DNA of 34,995 nt from Candidatus Woesearchaeota archaeon (GTDB lineage: Archaea; Nanobdellota; Nanobdellia; UBA10117; ARS21), in NCBI GenBank assembly GCA_018698915.1, contig JABIPN010000015.1:1-34995 (forward strand), written 5' to 3'. The number at the start of each line of letters is the position of its first letter. The first letter of the stretch is position 1. Made by a program: the position numbers and the translations under genes. Of the stretch, positions 18,226-26,928 are shown piece after piece. The notes under the pieces are model-generated. The model made no database searches. It was not told where the DNA came from and worked only from the letters and a program-made list of their open reading frames with translations.

Positions 18226-18518
18226 AGAAAGACGGGGCTAACCTTGTGAATCACTTAAAGTTAAGTTTCAACTCTCGCGAGTGAAGCTACAAATAGTGAT
18301 ACGGGCAATAAGGGCAACTGTTAGTAACTTAAAACGACGATCTGAGATTATAGGCCGCGATATGCGAACTTTTTTCGATTCGTTTAATCCCTTGCTAGCA
18401 TCTCTTAATGTCAGAAGGGGCTATTGACTAAACTGTTTGAGTTGGAGGATCTTTACGATTCATCTTAGGGTAACACTTTGGCTATGGACCTTTTCCACGC
18501 GGGCCTATACGTCTTTCT
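18226..18518 (+). ncRNA. Candidate structured non-coding RNA (~293 nt), class unresolved
   Basis: Long intergenic gap with higher GC than surroundings; AGAAAGACG (18226-18234) pairs with CGTCTTTCT (18510-18518); TATAGGCC+GCG (18349-18359) pairs with CGC+G-bulge+GGCCTATA (18498-18509); inner helices and ACTC-TCGC-GAGT hairpin. Confidence 0.6.
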
Positions 18519-18573
18519 AAAATTATTGATTTTCGAGCTATTTTTAAGTTTTAATACTAAAAGATTAATTCCC

Positions 18574-18819
18574 ATGTTAAGTGCATATGTTTTAATAAAC
18601 ACAGAGGCAGGAAAAGAAAAGGAAGTTCTTGATTCCTTGAATTCAAATGATTCTGTTGTAGATGTAAGTATTGTTTATGGACAATATGATTTGATTGCAA
18701 AAGTCTTTTTGGATGATGCATCAGATCTACCTTCTTTTATTATGGAAACAATTAGACCAATTGGTGGGATTACGGGAACATCTACTTTGCTCGCTGCTTA
18801 TGACCCTTCGAGTGCTTAA
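18574..18819 (+). CDS. Stand-alone Lrp/AsnC ligand-binding (RAM) domain protein
   Basis: MLSAYVLINTEAGKEKEVLDSL...VSIVYGQYDLIAKVFLDD...TSTLLAAYDP; start moved from 18478, which lies inside the ncRNA candidate. Confidence 0.85.
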   Translation: MLSAYVLINTEAGKEKEVLDSLNSNDSVVDVSIVYGQYDLIAKVFLDDASDLPSFIMETIRPIGGITGTSTLLAAYDPSSA

Positions 18820-19351
18820 TAATATAATTTTTCATTAAGTAAGAATTTGGAATCATCATGGTATTTTTACTATCCATTTTTATGTATGTGTCAAGTAAAT
18901 CTATTTTTGTAACAATTCCATCAAAATCTTTGAATCTTATTGAATCGCCTTTCTTAAGTTTCTTTGTTGCAATTAAATAAAGTCCTGCAAAAATATTTGG
19001 CATGAAATCTCTAAGTGCTAAAGTGAATGAAATTAATAATATTCCACCAATAATTACCAATATAAAGTTCATAATTGATATTGCCACACCAATTTGAATT
19101 AATGCAGCAATAACTGCAATTCCAATAATTAGATATTTTACTATATTTTCTGCTAAAATCTCGGGTTTTGATTTTATTCCCAATGCGCGTCTTAAATTTC
19201 CATTAAGATTGATGCTCTTTATTGCACGACTAGTTAATCTACCAAGAATTCTACCAAGAATTATTCCTGTTATAACTATAAGTGCTGCCGACCCGAAAGT
19301 CACAACAACATACAAAGTCATTTCATAAATTAAAGTCAAAACTTCATTCAT
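18782..19351 (-). CDS. Small MscS-family mechanosensitive channel-like membrane protein
   Basis: ISFTLALRDFMPNIFAGLYLIATKKLKKGDSIRFKDFDGIVTKIDLLDTYIKMDSKNTMMIPNSYLMKNYI. Confidence 0.82.
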   Translation of the reverse strand: MNEVLTLIYEMTLYVVVTFGSAALIVITGIILGRILGRLTSRAIKSINLNGNLRRALGIKSKPEILAENIVKYLIIGIAVIAALIQIGVAISIMNFILVIIGGILLISFTLALRDFMPNIFAGLYLIATKKLKKGDSIRFKDFDGIVTKIDLLDTYIKMDSKNTMMIPNSYLMKNYIIKHSKGHKQRAK

Positions 19352-19400
19352 TGTGAAATAAAATTTACTATATGCTATTTTAAGGTTTTTGTTTATGTCA

Positions 19401-19415
19401 AATAGCTAAGCTATT
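19401..19415. repeat. Short perfect inverted repeat AATAGCT-A-AGCTATT in divergent intergenic region
   Basis: Direct reading; between divergent MscS-like and TGS GTPase genes. Confidence 0.7.
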
Positions 19416-19439
19416 AAATCATTATTCTTAGAATTAGTT

Positions 19440-20327
19440 ATGCCAATGAATGTTGGGTTTGAGTACATTAATGCTGAACAAGAATATAATGATGCTAAAA
19501 CGACTACTGAAAAAGTTAAGGCGTTGAAAAAAATGTTGTCAATGATTCCTAAACATAAAGGAACTGAGAAACAGCAAGCTCAGATAAAGAAACAGATTAA
19601 AAAACTTCAGGAACAGGTTGAGTTTGAAAAGAAACAAGGTAAAGGTGCAAAATCATTTTCAATTAGGAAAGAGGGTGCAGGCCAAGTTGCGATTTTTGGA
19701 AAAACAAATACAGGAAAGTCAACTCTTTTGAAAATGCTTTCTGGAAAAAATGTAAAAATTGCCGAATACGAATATACAACTTCTGAACCAGTTCATAAAA
19801 TGATTACATTTGAAAATGTTAAAATTCAAGGGATTGAAGTTCCAGGAATATATAAAGGATTTTACAATAGTAAAAATGGTCGTCAATATTTAAGTGTTGT
19901 TCGAAATGCAGATGTTGCAATTGTTCTTGCAAGTAGCAAAGCAGATTTTGATATGATTGTTGCTGAGTTGGCGATGGCCAATATTATTCTGACCAAGACT
20001 CGAGAAAGGTCTGAAGGTTTTGAAGTTAGAATTCCCTATATTAAATTATCTAGAAATAAATTTTCAACTGATTTAATTCCCAAGCTTTGGAAAAAGATGA
20101 ATAAAATTCGAGTTCAGACAAAAACTGATGGAAAGATTGCTCCGAATCCAATAGTTCTTTCAAAAGGTTCAACTGTAGAAGATGTTGCACGAATGATTCA
20201 TCAAGATTTTGTTCAGAGATTTAGGTATGCAAAACTTGAAGGTCCAAGTGCGAAATTTAAAGGTCAGCAAGTTGGTCTTGAACACAAATGTAGAGACGGA
20301 GATATTGTTGAGGTTTTTGTTAAATGA
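19440..20327 (+). CDS. DRG/Obg-related GTPase-like protein with TGS domain, G4-deficient
   Basis: G1 IFGKTNTGKST, G2 region YTTSEP, degenerate G3 EVPGI, TGS-like IRVQTKTDGKIAPNPIVLSKGSTVEDVARMIHQDFVQRFRYAKLEGPSAKFKGQQVGLEHKCRDGDIVEV. Confidence 0.85.
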   Translation: MPMNVGFEYINAEQEYNDAKTTTEKVKALKKMLSMIPKHKGTEKQQAQIKKQIKKLQEQVEFEKKQGKGAKSFSIRKEGAGQVAIFGKTNTGKSTLLKMLSGKNVKIAEYEYTTSEPVHKMITFENVKIQGIEVPGIYKGFYNSKNGRQYLSVVRNADVAIVLASSKADFDMIVAELAMANIILTKTRERSEGFEVRIPYIKLSRNKFSTDLIPKLWKKMNKIRVQTKTDGKIAPNPIVLSKGSTVEDVARMIHQDFVQRFRYAKLEGPSAKFKGQQVGLEHKCRDGDIVEVFVK

Positions 20328-20707
20328 AAGCAAAAGGTTCGAATGCAGAAAGAGAATTAGTTTCCAAATTTTGGAAGGAAGGATTTGCATCCATTCGAGT
20401 TGCGGGTTCAGGATCTTCGCGTTTTCCTTGTCCAGATGTCTTAGCCAGCAACGGAACCAGAACTATTGCTGTTGAGGCTAAAGCTACAAAAAAAGATATT
20501 CAATATTTCAGAGAGAATCAAATTACTGAGTTAATTGAATTTTCAAGAACTTTTGGTGCTGAGCCAATTCTTGCCGTAAAATTTTCATCAAAGTGGACGT
20601 TTTTTGAATTGTTTAAACTGAGACAAACTCCGAAAGGAGATTATGCAATTTCCAAGAAAGATGTTGAAGAATTAGGAATTAGTTTTGAAGAATTAATTTC
20701 CGCCTAG
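20324..20707 (+). CDS. hjc: Holliday junction resolvase Hjc
   Basis: KGSNAERELVSKFWKEGFASIRVAGSGSSRFPCPDVLASNGTRTIAVEAKATKKDIQYF. Confidence 0.93.
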   Translation: MKAKGSNAERELVSKFWKEGFASIRVAGSGSSRFPCPDVLASNGTRTIAVEAKATKKDIQYFRENQITELIEFSRTFGAEPILAVKFSSKWTFFELFKLRQTPKGDYAISKKDVEELGISFEELISA

Positions 20708-20950
20708 AAAATCTGCAACTTCTTTGGATGCTTGTTCTTTTCCAACAAAAAGGAGCATTAATATAAGTAATATTGCAAATAGATTTGGTGCAGCAACTAA
20801 GTAAGTCCAACCAATGAGCGTAGTTCCTTGAACTATTTGATAAAATATATAGGTCGCATATGAAAAAATTCCCAACACCGAAACACCAATTAATAATAGG
20901 GTCATATAAACAGTATTACTATTTTTCATTATTTTTTCACCTAGTTTCAT
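20693..20950 (-). CDS. Small hypothetical membrane protein
   Basis: 85 aa, two hydrophobic segments, overlaps the start of the AI-2E transporter gene. Confidence 0.55.
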   Translation of the reverse strand: MKLGEKIMKNSNTVYMTLLLIGVSVLGIFSYATYIFYQIVQGTTLIGWTYLVAAPNLFAILLILMLLFVGKEQASKEVADFLGGN

Positions 20951-21891
20951 GAGTCTCTTCCTATATCTTTAAAGAATGCTAAGGCTATTGTTAAGATTAT
21001 TGGTCCGATTAGTACTCCAATTAAACCTAATGTGCTGAGTCCTCCAAAAATTCCAATAAACATTATTAATGGAGGTATTTTTGCTTTCCTCCCTAAAAGA
21101 AGAGGTCTTGCTGCGTAATCTAGAACGCTCCCTAGAACAATTCCATAGATTAATATACTAATTCCTTTTCCGGCAGCTCCACTAAAGATTAAAAATGCAG
21201 CAACTCCGGCATATAAAAAATAAGGTCCAACAATAGGTAACAATGAAAGCAATCCTGCAGCAACTCCCGCAATTGCAGGGTAGCCCAGACCAAATATAGT
21301 GAATCCAATTCCTGCAATTAATGCCTGTATAATTCCAATCAATACAGTAACATGGACAAATGCATCAACATTTTTCTTTATTCCATTGAAAACCTGTATT
21401 TTCTTTCGTCTAGGCATCGGAAAGTTTAATTCAAACCAATCAGTAATTCGTTCCCCATCTCTTAAGAAATAAAATAGTGTTATGAAGAATATAAAACTTA
21501 GAATAATTATTGAAGGTATTTGTGATATTAATGCGGATAAACTTGTTATAATTTTATCAGCACCCAAATCTATTATGTTTTGAATCTGAGGAGATATTGA
21601 TATTGAACTCAATCTTAATTTTAAGTACATAACCCAAATTTCATTTCTTATGAATATAATTCCATAATTTATTATTGCAAGAAGTAATGCTGCAAAGAAT
21701 ACACAAATAGCGATTGCAGAAATATTTCTCCCGATTTTTTTTCTAAGTTTTTTATGGACTGGAAAGGCAAAATATGCGAAAAGCATTCCGAAAACTAAAG
21801 GAGTTAAAAGATTCCAAGATATGTAAATTGATAACATAACGAGAAAACCAGTTAATCCTAATTCTACAACCTTTCGTTCATTAAAAGCCAT
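20947..21891 (-). CDS. AI-2E (PerM/YdiK) family transporter-like membrane protein
   Basis: LTPLVFGMLFAYFAFPVHKKL..., YFLRDGERI, GVAAGLLSLLPIVGPYFLYAGVAAFLI, LIGPIILTIALAFFKD. Confidence 0.87.
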   Translation of the reverse strand: MAFNERKVVELGLTGFLVMLSIYISWNLLTPLVFGMLFAYFAFPVHKKLRKKIGRNISAIAICVFFAALLLAIINYGIIFIRNEIWVMYLKLRLSSISISPQIQNIIDLGADKIITSLSALISQIPSIIILSFIFFITLFYFLRDGERITDWFELNFPMPRRKKIQVFNGIKKNVDAFVHVTVLIGIIQALIAGIGFTIFGLGYPAIAGVAAGLLSLLPIVGPYFLYAGVAAFLIFSGAAGKGISILIYGIVLGSVLDYAARPLLLGRKAKIPPLIMFIGIFGGLSTLGLIGVLIGPIILTIALAFFKDIGRDS

Positions 21892-21913
21892 GTAATTATA
21901 TTATTACTGGAAT

Positions 21914-22570
21914 TTATATAAGTTCTGATAACTCAGAGAGATCTTTTACAATAATATCTGGATATTCTTTCAGCAAATCTTTGTAACTTCTAGTTCCAAC
22001 TACTGCAACTGCAAGCACATTATATGATTTTGCCATTTGAATATCAGTTTCAGTATCTCCAACAACGGCTCTGATTTTTGATCCAAGTGCACGTTCCAAT
22101 TTTTCCAATGCTTCCGTGCTTGGTTTTCTATGACTTATGTTATCCATACCAACTATTGCTTTGAAAAATCTAGGATTAATTTCTAAATGTTGTAGTGTTT
22201 TTACTATTGTTTTGTGTTCTGCATTTGATGCAATTGCTAAAGTATATTTCCTGCTAAGTTTAGTAAGGGTTTCGACAACGTTTGGTTTTGCCTGTGCTTT
22301 ACTAATATCTAATAGTTTTCCTTGATCTTCAGCAATTTTTCTTATTTTACGACTGCCCAATGAAGGATATATTTTTTTAATGATTGTTTCTCTGAATTTA
22401 CCTAAGTTTTGTTTAATTAATCTTGCAGGTACGCGATATAAATTATTTTTAGAGAATGATTCATTGTATGCCTCAACTATTTCTTGTGTTGAATCAATAA
22501 GAGTTCCGTCAAAGTCAAAAACAATTATCTCTTTTTTTACCTGTCTAATTTTAGTAGTCATTTTATTCAA
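21914..22570 (-). CDS. HAD-IA hydrolase (phosphoglycolate phosphatase-like)
   Basis: IIVFDFDGTLIDSTQEIVEAYNE, LAIASNAEHKTI, HRKPSTEALEKL, VVGDTETDIQMAKSYNVLAVAV. Confidence 0.87.
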   Translation of the reverse strand: MNKMTTKIRQVKKEIIVFDFDGTLIDSTQEIVEAYNESFSKNNLYRVPARLIKQNLGKFRETIIKKIYPSLGSRKIRKIAEDQGKLLDISKAQAKPNVVETLTKLSRKYTLAIASNAEHKTIVKTLQHLEINPRFFKAIVGMDNISHRKPSTEALEKLERALGSKIRAVVGDTETDIQMAKSYNVLAVAVVGTRSYKDLLKEYPDIIVKDLSELSELI

Positions 22571-23612
22571 AGTTATATCTTAATTTAGCTATTATACCTT
22601 TTAATCCATTTAACTTTTTGCCTGCTGGAGAAGATGATGAAATTAGATTAACAGTTCCACCGGAATTTTCTACATTATCAATTAATTCTTTTATTTTTTC
22701 AGAACCATCAAGTCGAGATTCTGAAATTAAAATGGATTCAACAGCACCGGCTTCTGCTGCTCGTTCAGTATCCTTTACACCATAAATAATTAATTTAGAG
22801 TTTTTTGCTAACTGAGTTAGAACCTCATTAACTAAGTCTTCTTCACGACTCAATTGACTGTTTTTGATTATTTTATCCAATGCATTTCCACTAATTAATT
22901 CACGAATTCCATCTTCATCACCTGAAGATACGTCTTTCAAATGTACTTTCTTTGCAGTTTCAGGAAAATCCTCATCTAATTGTTTCTTTACAATTTCTTT
23001 CCAGAATAAAGGACTGCCAAGGATTATCATTTCAACTTTTCGATCATTAAATTTACTATCGATTTCTTTGGCAACTCGTTGTATATCTTTGTAACCTTGA
23101 TTTTTTTGTTCTTCATATCGTTTTTTTGATAAACGCAAACTTATTCTTCCAAGTTTTGTATAACCTGAAGAAGTTATGTGTGCGAAACTAGCCTGTTCAT
23201 CATCCAATACACAAATTAGCGCTTTTGGAGCCTTTGAAGCCTCTTCTGCATTTTTTATAAGTGTTAATTGATATTTTTTCCAATTTTCTTTTTCTATTTC
23301 TAATTCAGTTCCCATTCCGACTTCAATTGAATGTGCAGAATGCATTGCAACCCCTTCAACTTCTGTTTCTACAGTTCCATGTATCCGTAAGAACCTATCG
23401 AAAGCTAATTTGTCAACCCTAATTTTTATTTTAATGCTTTTTTTAATTGATTTCTGTCTTGATCCTTCTTCTCCAAGTTTAATTTTCCGGTAAGTTCTAC
23501 CTGTTACAAAATCTCCAGATTCTATTATTTGTTTTAGGAAAACCAAGTCATCGAGACTATCAATTCTTACGCTAAGGCGACTGTTTTTCTGATCTAGATT
23601 TTGTACAAGCAT
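22563..23612 (-). CDS. pelA: mRNA surveillance protein Pelota
   Basis: Eukaryote/archaea Pelota N-terminus (ESGDFVTGRTYRKI), HSIEVGMGTELEIEKENWKKYQL, eRF1-like central and C-terminal domains; no GGQ. Confidence 0.92.
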   Translation of the reverse strand: MLVQNLDQKNSRLSVRIDSLDDLVFLKQIIESGDFVTGRTYRKIKLGEEGSRQKSIKKSIKIKIRVDKLAFDRFLRIHGTVETEVEGVAMHSAHSIEVGMGTELEIEKENWKKYQLTLIKNAEEASKAPKALICVLDDEQASFAHITSSGYTKLGRISLRLSKKRYEEQKNQGYKDIQRVAKEIDSKFNDRKVEMIILGSPLFWKEIVKKQLDEDFPETAKKVHLKDVSSGDEDGIRELISGNALDKIIKNSQLSREEDLVNEVLTQLAKNSKLIIYGVKDTERAAEAGAVESILISESRLDGSEKIKELIDNVENSGGTVNLISSSSPAGKKLNGLKGIIAKLRYNFE

Positions 23613-23630
23613 ACTATTTTGAACAAAAAC

Positions 23631-23638
23631 TATATATT
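23631..23638 (+). promoter_or_regulatory. Probable TATA box of surface-protein operon
   Basis: TATATATT 23-30 nt upstream of ATG 23661 (leaderless spacing). Confidence 0.5.
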
Positions 23639-23660
23639 AAAAGCTTGTTAGTTTACAATC

Positions 23661-24827
23661 ATGCTAATTGGTCGTAAAGGGGAGTCTAGAGAAGCCAGCC
23701 CAGTAGGTACGGTTGTTATTTTAGTACTACTTGCAGGATTCTTATTATTTATACTCTCATTACCTGAATTAGATCGTAATGAATTACTTGATAGTATAGA
23801 AACAGGCGACGGAGACGTTATAATGGATATTGTTCCGGGCGATGTTGAAACAAAAACTAGTTCGAGTAGTTCAAAGATATATAGTATTGATAATTTCAAA
23901 CTTGATTCTGAAGTTCATTCTATAGATTCGGTACTAATAAGTAAACTTGATTTATCCTCTGGTGTTTTTAGTGAAGATAGTAGAGCTTATTCATTTATTC
24001 CCGAATGGGATACAAACACAGTAGGTATGAGTCTTAATTTTTTTGTTCAGAATGCAGCAGGTAAAGGAGATCTTGTTGTACTTCTTAATGGCAATCAAAT
24101 ATATTCTGCCGAACCAATTGTTGGTAATTTTCTAAATATAGATTTACCTGCAACTTCAATGTATAATGGAAATAATAATTTGGAGATTGTTTTAGATAAG
24201 AAAGGATTTAATATATTTTCTTCTGCAAAGCTCGGGCTTACAAATGTTTTACTCAGAACTGATAAATTAGGTCAAGATTTAGTTCATGATTATGATTTCA
24301 ATATTGGTAGTGGTGAGGTGTCTTCCGCAACATTAAATGCAGTAGTTAGACGAACTTCTTCAACAAATAATCCATTAAATATCAAATTGAATGGTCAGAC
24401 TATTTACAATAAAGTGCCTTCAGCTACAGTATTAACTGCCCAAATTTCTGATGATTTGTTTAGTGTTGGAAGTAATCAGTTATCCTTTAGTATTGGACAG
24501 CAATCAGTATATGAGGTGTTATTTTCAGATTTATCTGTTAAAACTAAAAAAGTAGAAAGTGATAAAGAATATTTCTTTAGACTTAACGACTTGCAAGCAA
24601 GAAAAATAGTTAAAGGTCGAGCAAATTGTATTCTTGAAGTTGTAAAAAGTGGAGGAAACTCTGATGAATTAATAATCGATATTAATGGATTTACAAAGGC
24701 TTATTCGGTTAGTCCAGGCAAAGTTTCATTCAATGTTTGTAATTATTTAGTTTATGGAGGAAATACCATTTCTTTTGCTTCGGATGATGATTTAATTTTA
24801 AGTTCGGCAAAGTTGGAATTAGTTTAA
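23661..24827 (+). CDS. N-terminally membrane-anchored extracellular protein with three tandem beta-rich modules, function unknown
   Basis: Hydrophobic segment VGTVVILVLLAGFLLFILSLP; three repeated units with ...LNG..IY..... and ...G.N.L.. signatures. Confidence 0.75.
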   Translation: MLIGRKGESREASPVGTVVILVLLAGFLLFILSLPELDRNELLDSIETGDGDVIMDIVPGDVETKTSSSSSKIYSIDNFKLDSEVHSIDSVLISKLDLSSGVFSEDSRAYSFIPEWDTNTVGMSLNFFVQNAAGKGDLVVLLNGNQIYSAEPIVGNFLNIDLPATSMYNGNNNLEIVLDKKGFNIFSSAKLGLTNVLLRTDKLGQDLVHDYDFNIGSGEVSSATLNAVVRRTSSTNNPLNIKLNGQTIYNKVPSATVLTAQISDDLFSVGSNQLSFSIGQQSVYEVLFSDLSVKTKKVESDKEYFFRLNDLQARKIVKGRANCILEVVKSGGNSDELIIDINGFTKAYSVSPGKVSFNVCNYLVYGGNTISFASDDDLILSSAKLELV

Positions 24828-26906
24828 ATGGGAGTTAGAGACTGGGCCAGAGATAAAGCTATTGCAAGAAAAGATAAAATCAAAGCTGCAGCAGAGGCCG
24901 TACCAGAACCCGTAAAGAAACCTGTAGGTTTCATTGGCAGAGAAACACTTGCAGGAGTAAAATCAGCACCATTTGCCTTTATTTCCAAATTTTTGATTGT
25001 TTTCCTATTTGCAGTAATGGGTTATAATTTCGGTTTGCCATTAATTATTCCTACCTGGATTGCTAATGGAATTTGGGGAATTATAAGTTGGATTTCGGTG
25101 CTTCTTACTTTTCCAGGAATCCCTTCATTTCTTTTTGATTATGCACTTGTCGCAGTAAAAAATACAACTGGGTTTTTCTTGAATGGATGGTTTGGATTCT
25201 GGATAATTAAAAAATGGAATAGTGACAAATCAAATATTGGAAAATTTTTTGTTCATCTGTTTATAGTATTTCCGTTATTATGGATGTGGTTCAGTATGGC
25301 GTTGACTGTCGCTTATACAGGATACGTTCCAATTATAACTCCAGTTACTGGTACTATGATTAGTCCTACTCTTTGTGATTTTCAGAGCAATATTCAAACC
25401 TCTGTAGGTTTATCTGCACCAGGATGTTCTATAGCTGAACTTGAAGTTCAAATAGGACTTTTAGCTGAACGTCAACAATTTGCAACAGATACGCAGACAG
25501 GATTATTAGGTGGATTATTTGGGTCTCTTTCCACCAATACTGAAGGTGGTGTTGTTTTCAAATCACAGGCGGTTAGTGATAGCAGTGTAATAAATCGTGG
25601 CGCGGGATCCTCGATAAGTAATTTACGTAGTCCAAAGATATCTTACACCTCTTATGGAGGCAGTGCTGAAGATTTGAAGTTTTTAGCAAATCTTGAAACT
25701 AAAAGTTTGTTTTTGAGCAATTTTGAAGATTCAAAAATAAAAATTTCAATAGATCCAATTATTTCAGATACGGTATGTTCTTCTTGTGCTACGCAAAGTT
25801 GTACTGCAAAGGAAATAAATACTCCATTTACTGCTACAGTGAAAGGAGAGAAAGTTGTATTTTTTAAGGGCGGAAGTTGGTTGGACCTGTTAGGAATAAC
25901 TGATTTAAATGATTGTACTGACATAGGAATAGAATATTCTGAAGCTTTGGAAGCTAGTGGTATAGAGGCATTTGATGAAGAGATTCAAGAACTCAAGTGT
26001 TTTGAAAAAGAATGGTGTTCCTCAGAATGGGTTTGTAATATTCCTGGAGCAACGCCGCTTGAAGGTGATAATACTTTTGAAGTTGGAAGCGGATATAATC
26101 AGCAAATATCTTGTGTTCATGCAGGACTTTCATTAAATGAAGACGAAGTTACTTTATCTTCAGGTAAACCTGAATATCCTAATGGAAAACCAATTCCGAT
26201 ATATGTTGACTTATCCTACGATACTCGTGCTACTGCTCAGAAACAGTTCTTTATAATTGATAGAGCCATTTCCAGCAAAGAGATTGATCCTATTAACACC
26301 TTAGGTTTGTCCGAGTTCATAATTTCCAAGTCTTATTCAGATGGTAAAGTTAGTTTAGGAATTGGATCAACCAATTCTTATGATTTCATTGCGCCAACAT
26401 CTTCATTAGACTATACACCGAGCGTAGTTGATTTGGGAGTAAGTTTTAAGATGAATGCAGCGGGAGGTTATGCAATTGAAGTAGCCGATGCAACATTATG
26501 GATTCAGGTTGTTGATCCAGGAATTAAATTCTTATGTGGTAATCCTCCAAAATTACCAGAGCGAGCAGTCGAAGGTGAACAATGGGAAGTTTTAGCAGGA
26601 AATGAATGTAATGAATTAGATACGTCTGGTTTTGAAAGAAGCGGTAATTTTATCTATAACGGTACTGAGGATGGGTATGCCAAATTTAGATTAAATCCGT
26701 TACGTGCAGACAAAAAGCTTAGTGTAGGAGATGTAGTAAATTATGATGTTCAGATGTTTGTCCCAGAAGAAGTATTAGCAGGATCAAAGTATCAAGGAAT
26801 TTTGGTCGAAGCTGAAATTAGTTATAATTATACTTCTAGAAATAATTTAATGTTAAGAGTTACTCCGGACGAGTTTCCACAGGCTTATAGCTTAGATTCA
26901 GCATAA
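24828..26906 (+). CDS. Large polytopic membrane protein with Cys-containing extracellular domain, function unknown
   Basis: 692 aa; several N-terminal hydrophobic segments (residues ~45-175), then long hydrophilic region with CSSCATQSC and CFEKEWCSSEWVC; start directly follows previous stop (TAAATG). Confidence 0.75.
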   Translation: MGVRDWARDKAIARKDKIKAAAEAVPEPVKKPVGFIGRETLAGVKSAPFAFISKFLIVFLFAVMGYNFGLPLIIPTWIANGIWGIISWISVLLTFPGIPSFLFDYALVAVKNTTGFFLNGWFGFWIIKKWNSDKSNIGKFFVHLFIVFPLLWMWFSMALTVAYTGYVPIITPVTGTMISPTLCDFQSNIQTSVGLSAPGCSIAELEVQIGLLAERQQFATDTQTGLLGGLFGSLSTNTEGGVVFKSQAVSDSSVINRGAGSSISNLRSPKISYTSYGGSAEDLKFLANLETKSLFLSNFEDSKIKISIDPIISDTVCSSCATQSCTAKEINTPFTATVKGEKVVFFKGGSWLDLLGITDLNDCTDIGIEYSEALEASGIEAFDEEIQELKCFEKEWCSSEWVCNIPGATPLEGDNTFEVGSGYNQQISCVHAGLSLNEDEVTLSSGKPEYPNGKPIPIYVDLSYDTRATAQKQFFIIDRAISSKEIDPINTLGLSEFIISKSYSDGKVSLGIGSTNSYDFIAPTSSLDYTPSVVDLGVSFKMNAAGGYAIEVADATLWIQVVDPGIKFLCGNPPKLPERAVEGEQWEVLAGNECNELDTSGFERSGNFIYNGTEDGYAKFRLNPLRADKKLSVGDVVNYDVQMFVPEEVLAGSKYQGILVEAEISYNYTSRNNLMLRVTPDEFPQAYSLDSA

Positions 26907-26928
26907 CATATAAAAAGGAGGAGGGCAT

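Noticed and set aside
18226-18518. Firm assignment of the ncRNA as SRP RNA or RNase P RNA
   Set aside because: End-pairing topology fits either, and AGTGATACGGGCAA vaguely resembles RNase P specificity-domain sequence, but the diagnostic SRP helix 8 and RNase P CRI/CRV motifs were not found; left unresolved
18478-18573. N-terminal extension of the RAM-domain ORF (MAMDLFHAGLYVFLKLLIFELF...)
   Set aside because: Overlaps the 3' helices of the ncRNA candidate and precedes the typical family start MLSAYVLINTEAG; probably fortuitous reading frame
20169-20475. ORFs 20169..20390 (-) and 20209..20475 (+)
   Set aside because: Overlap the well-supported TGS GTPase and Hjc reading frames
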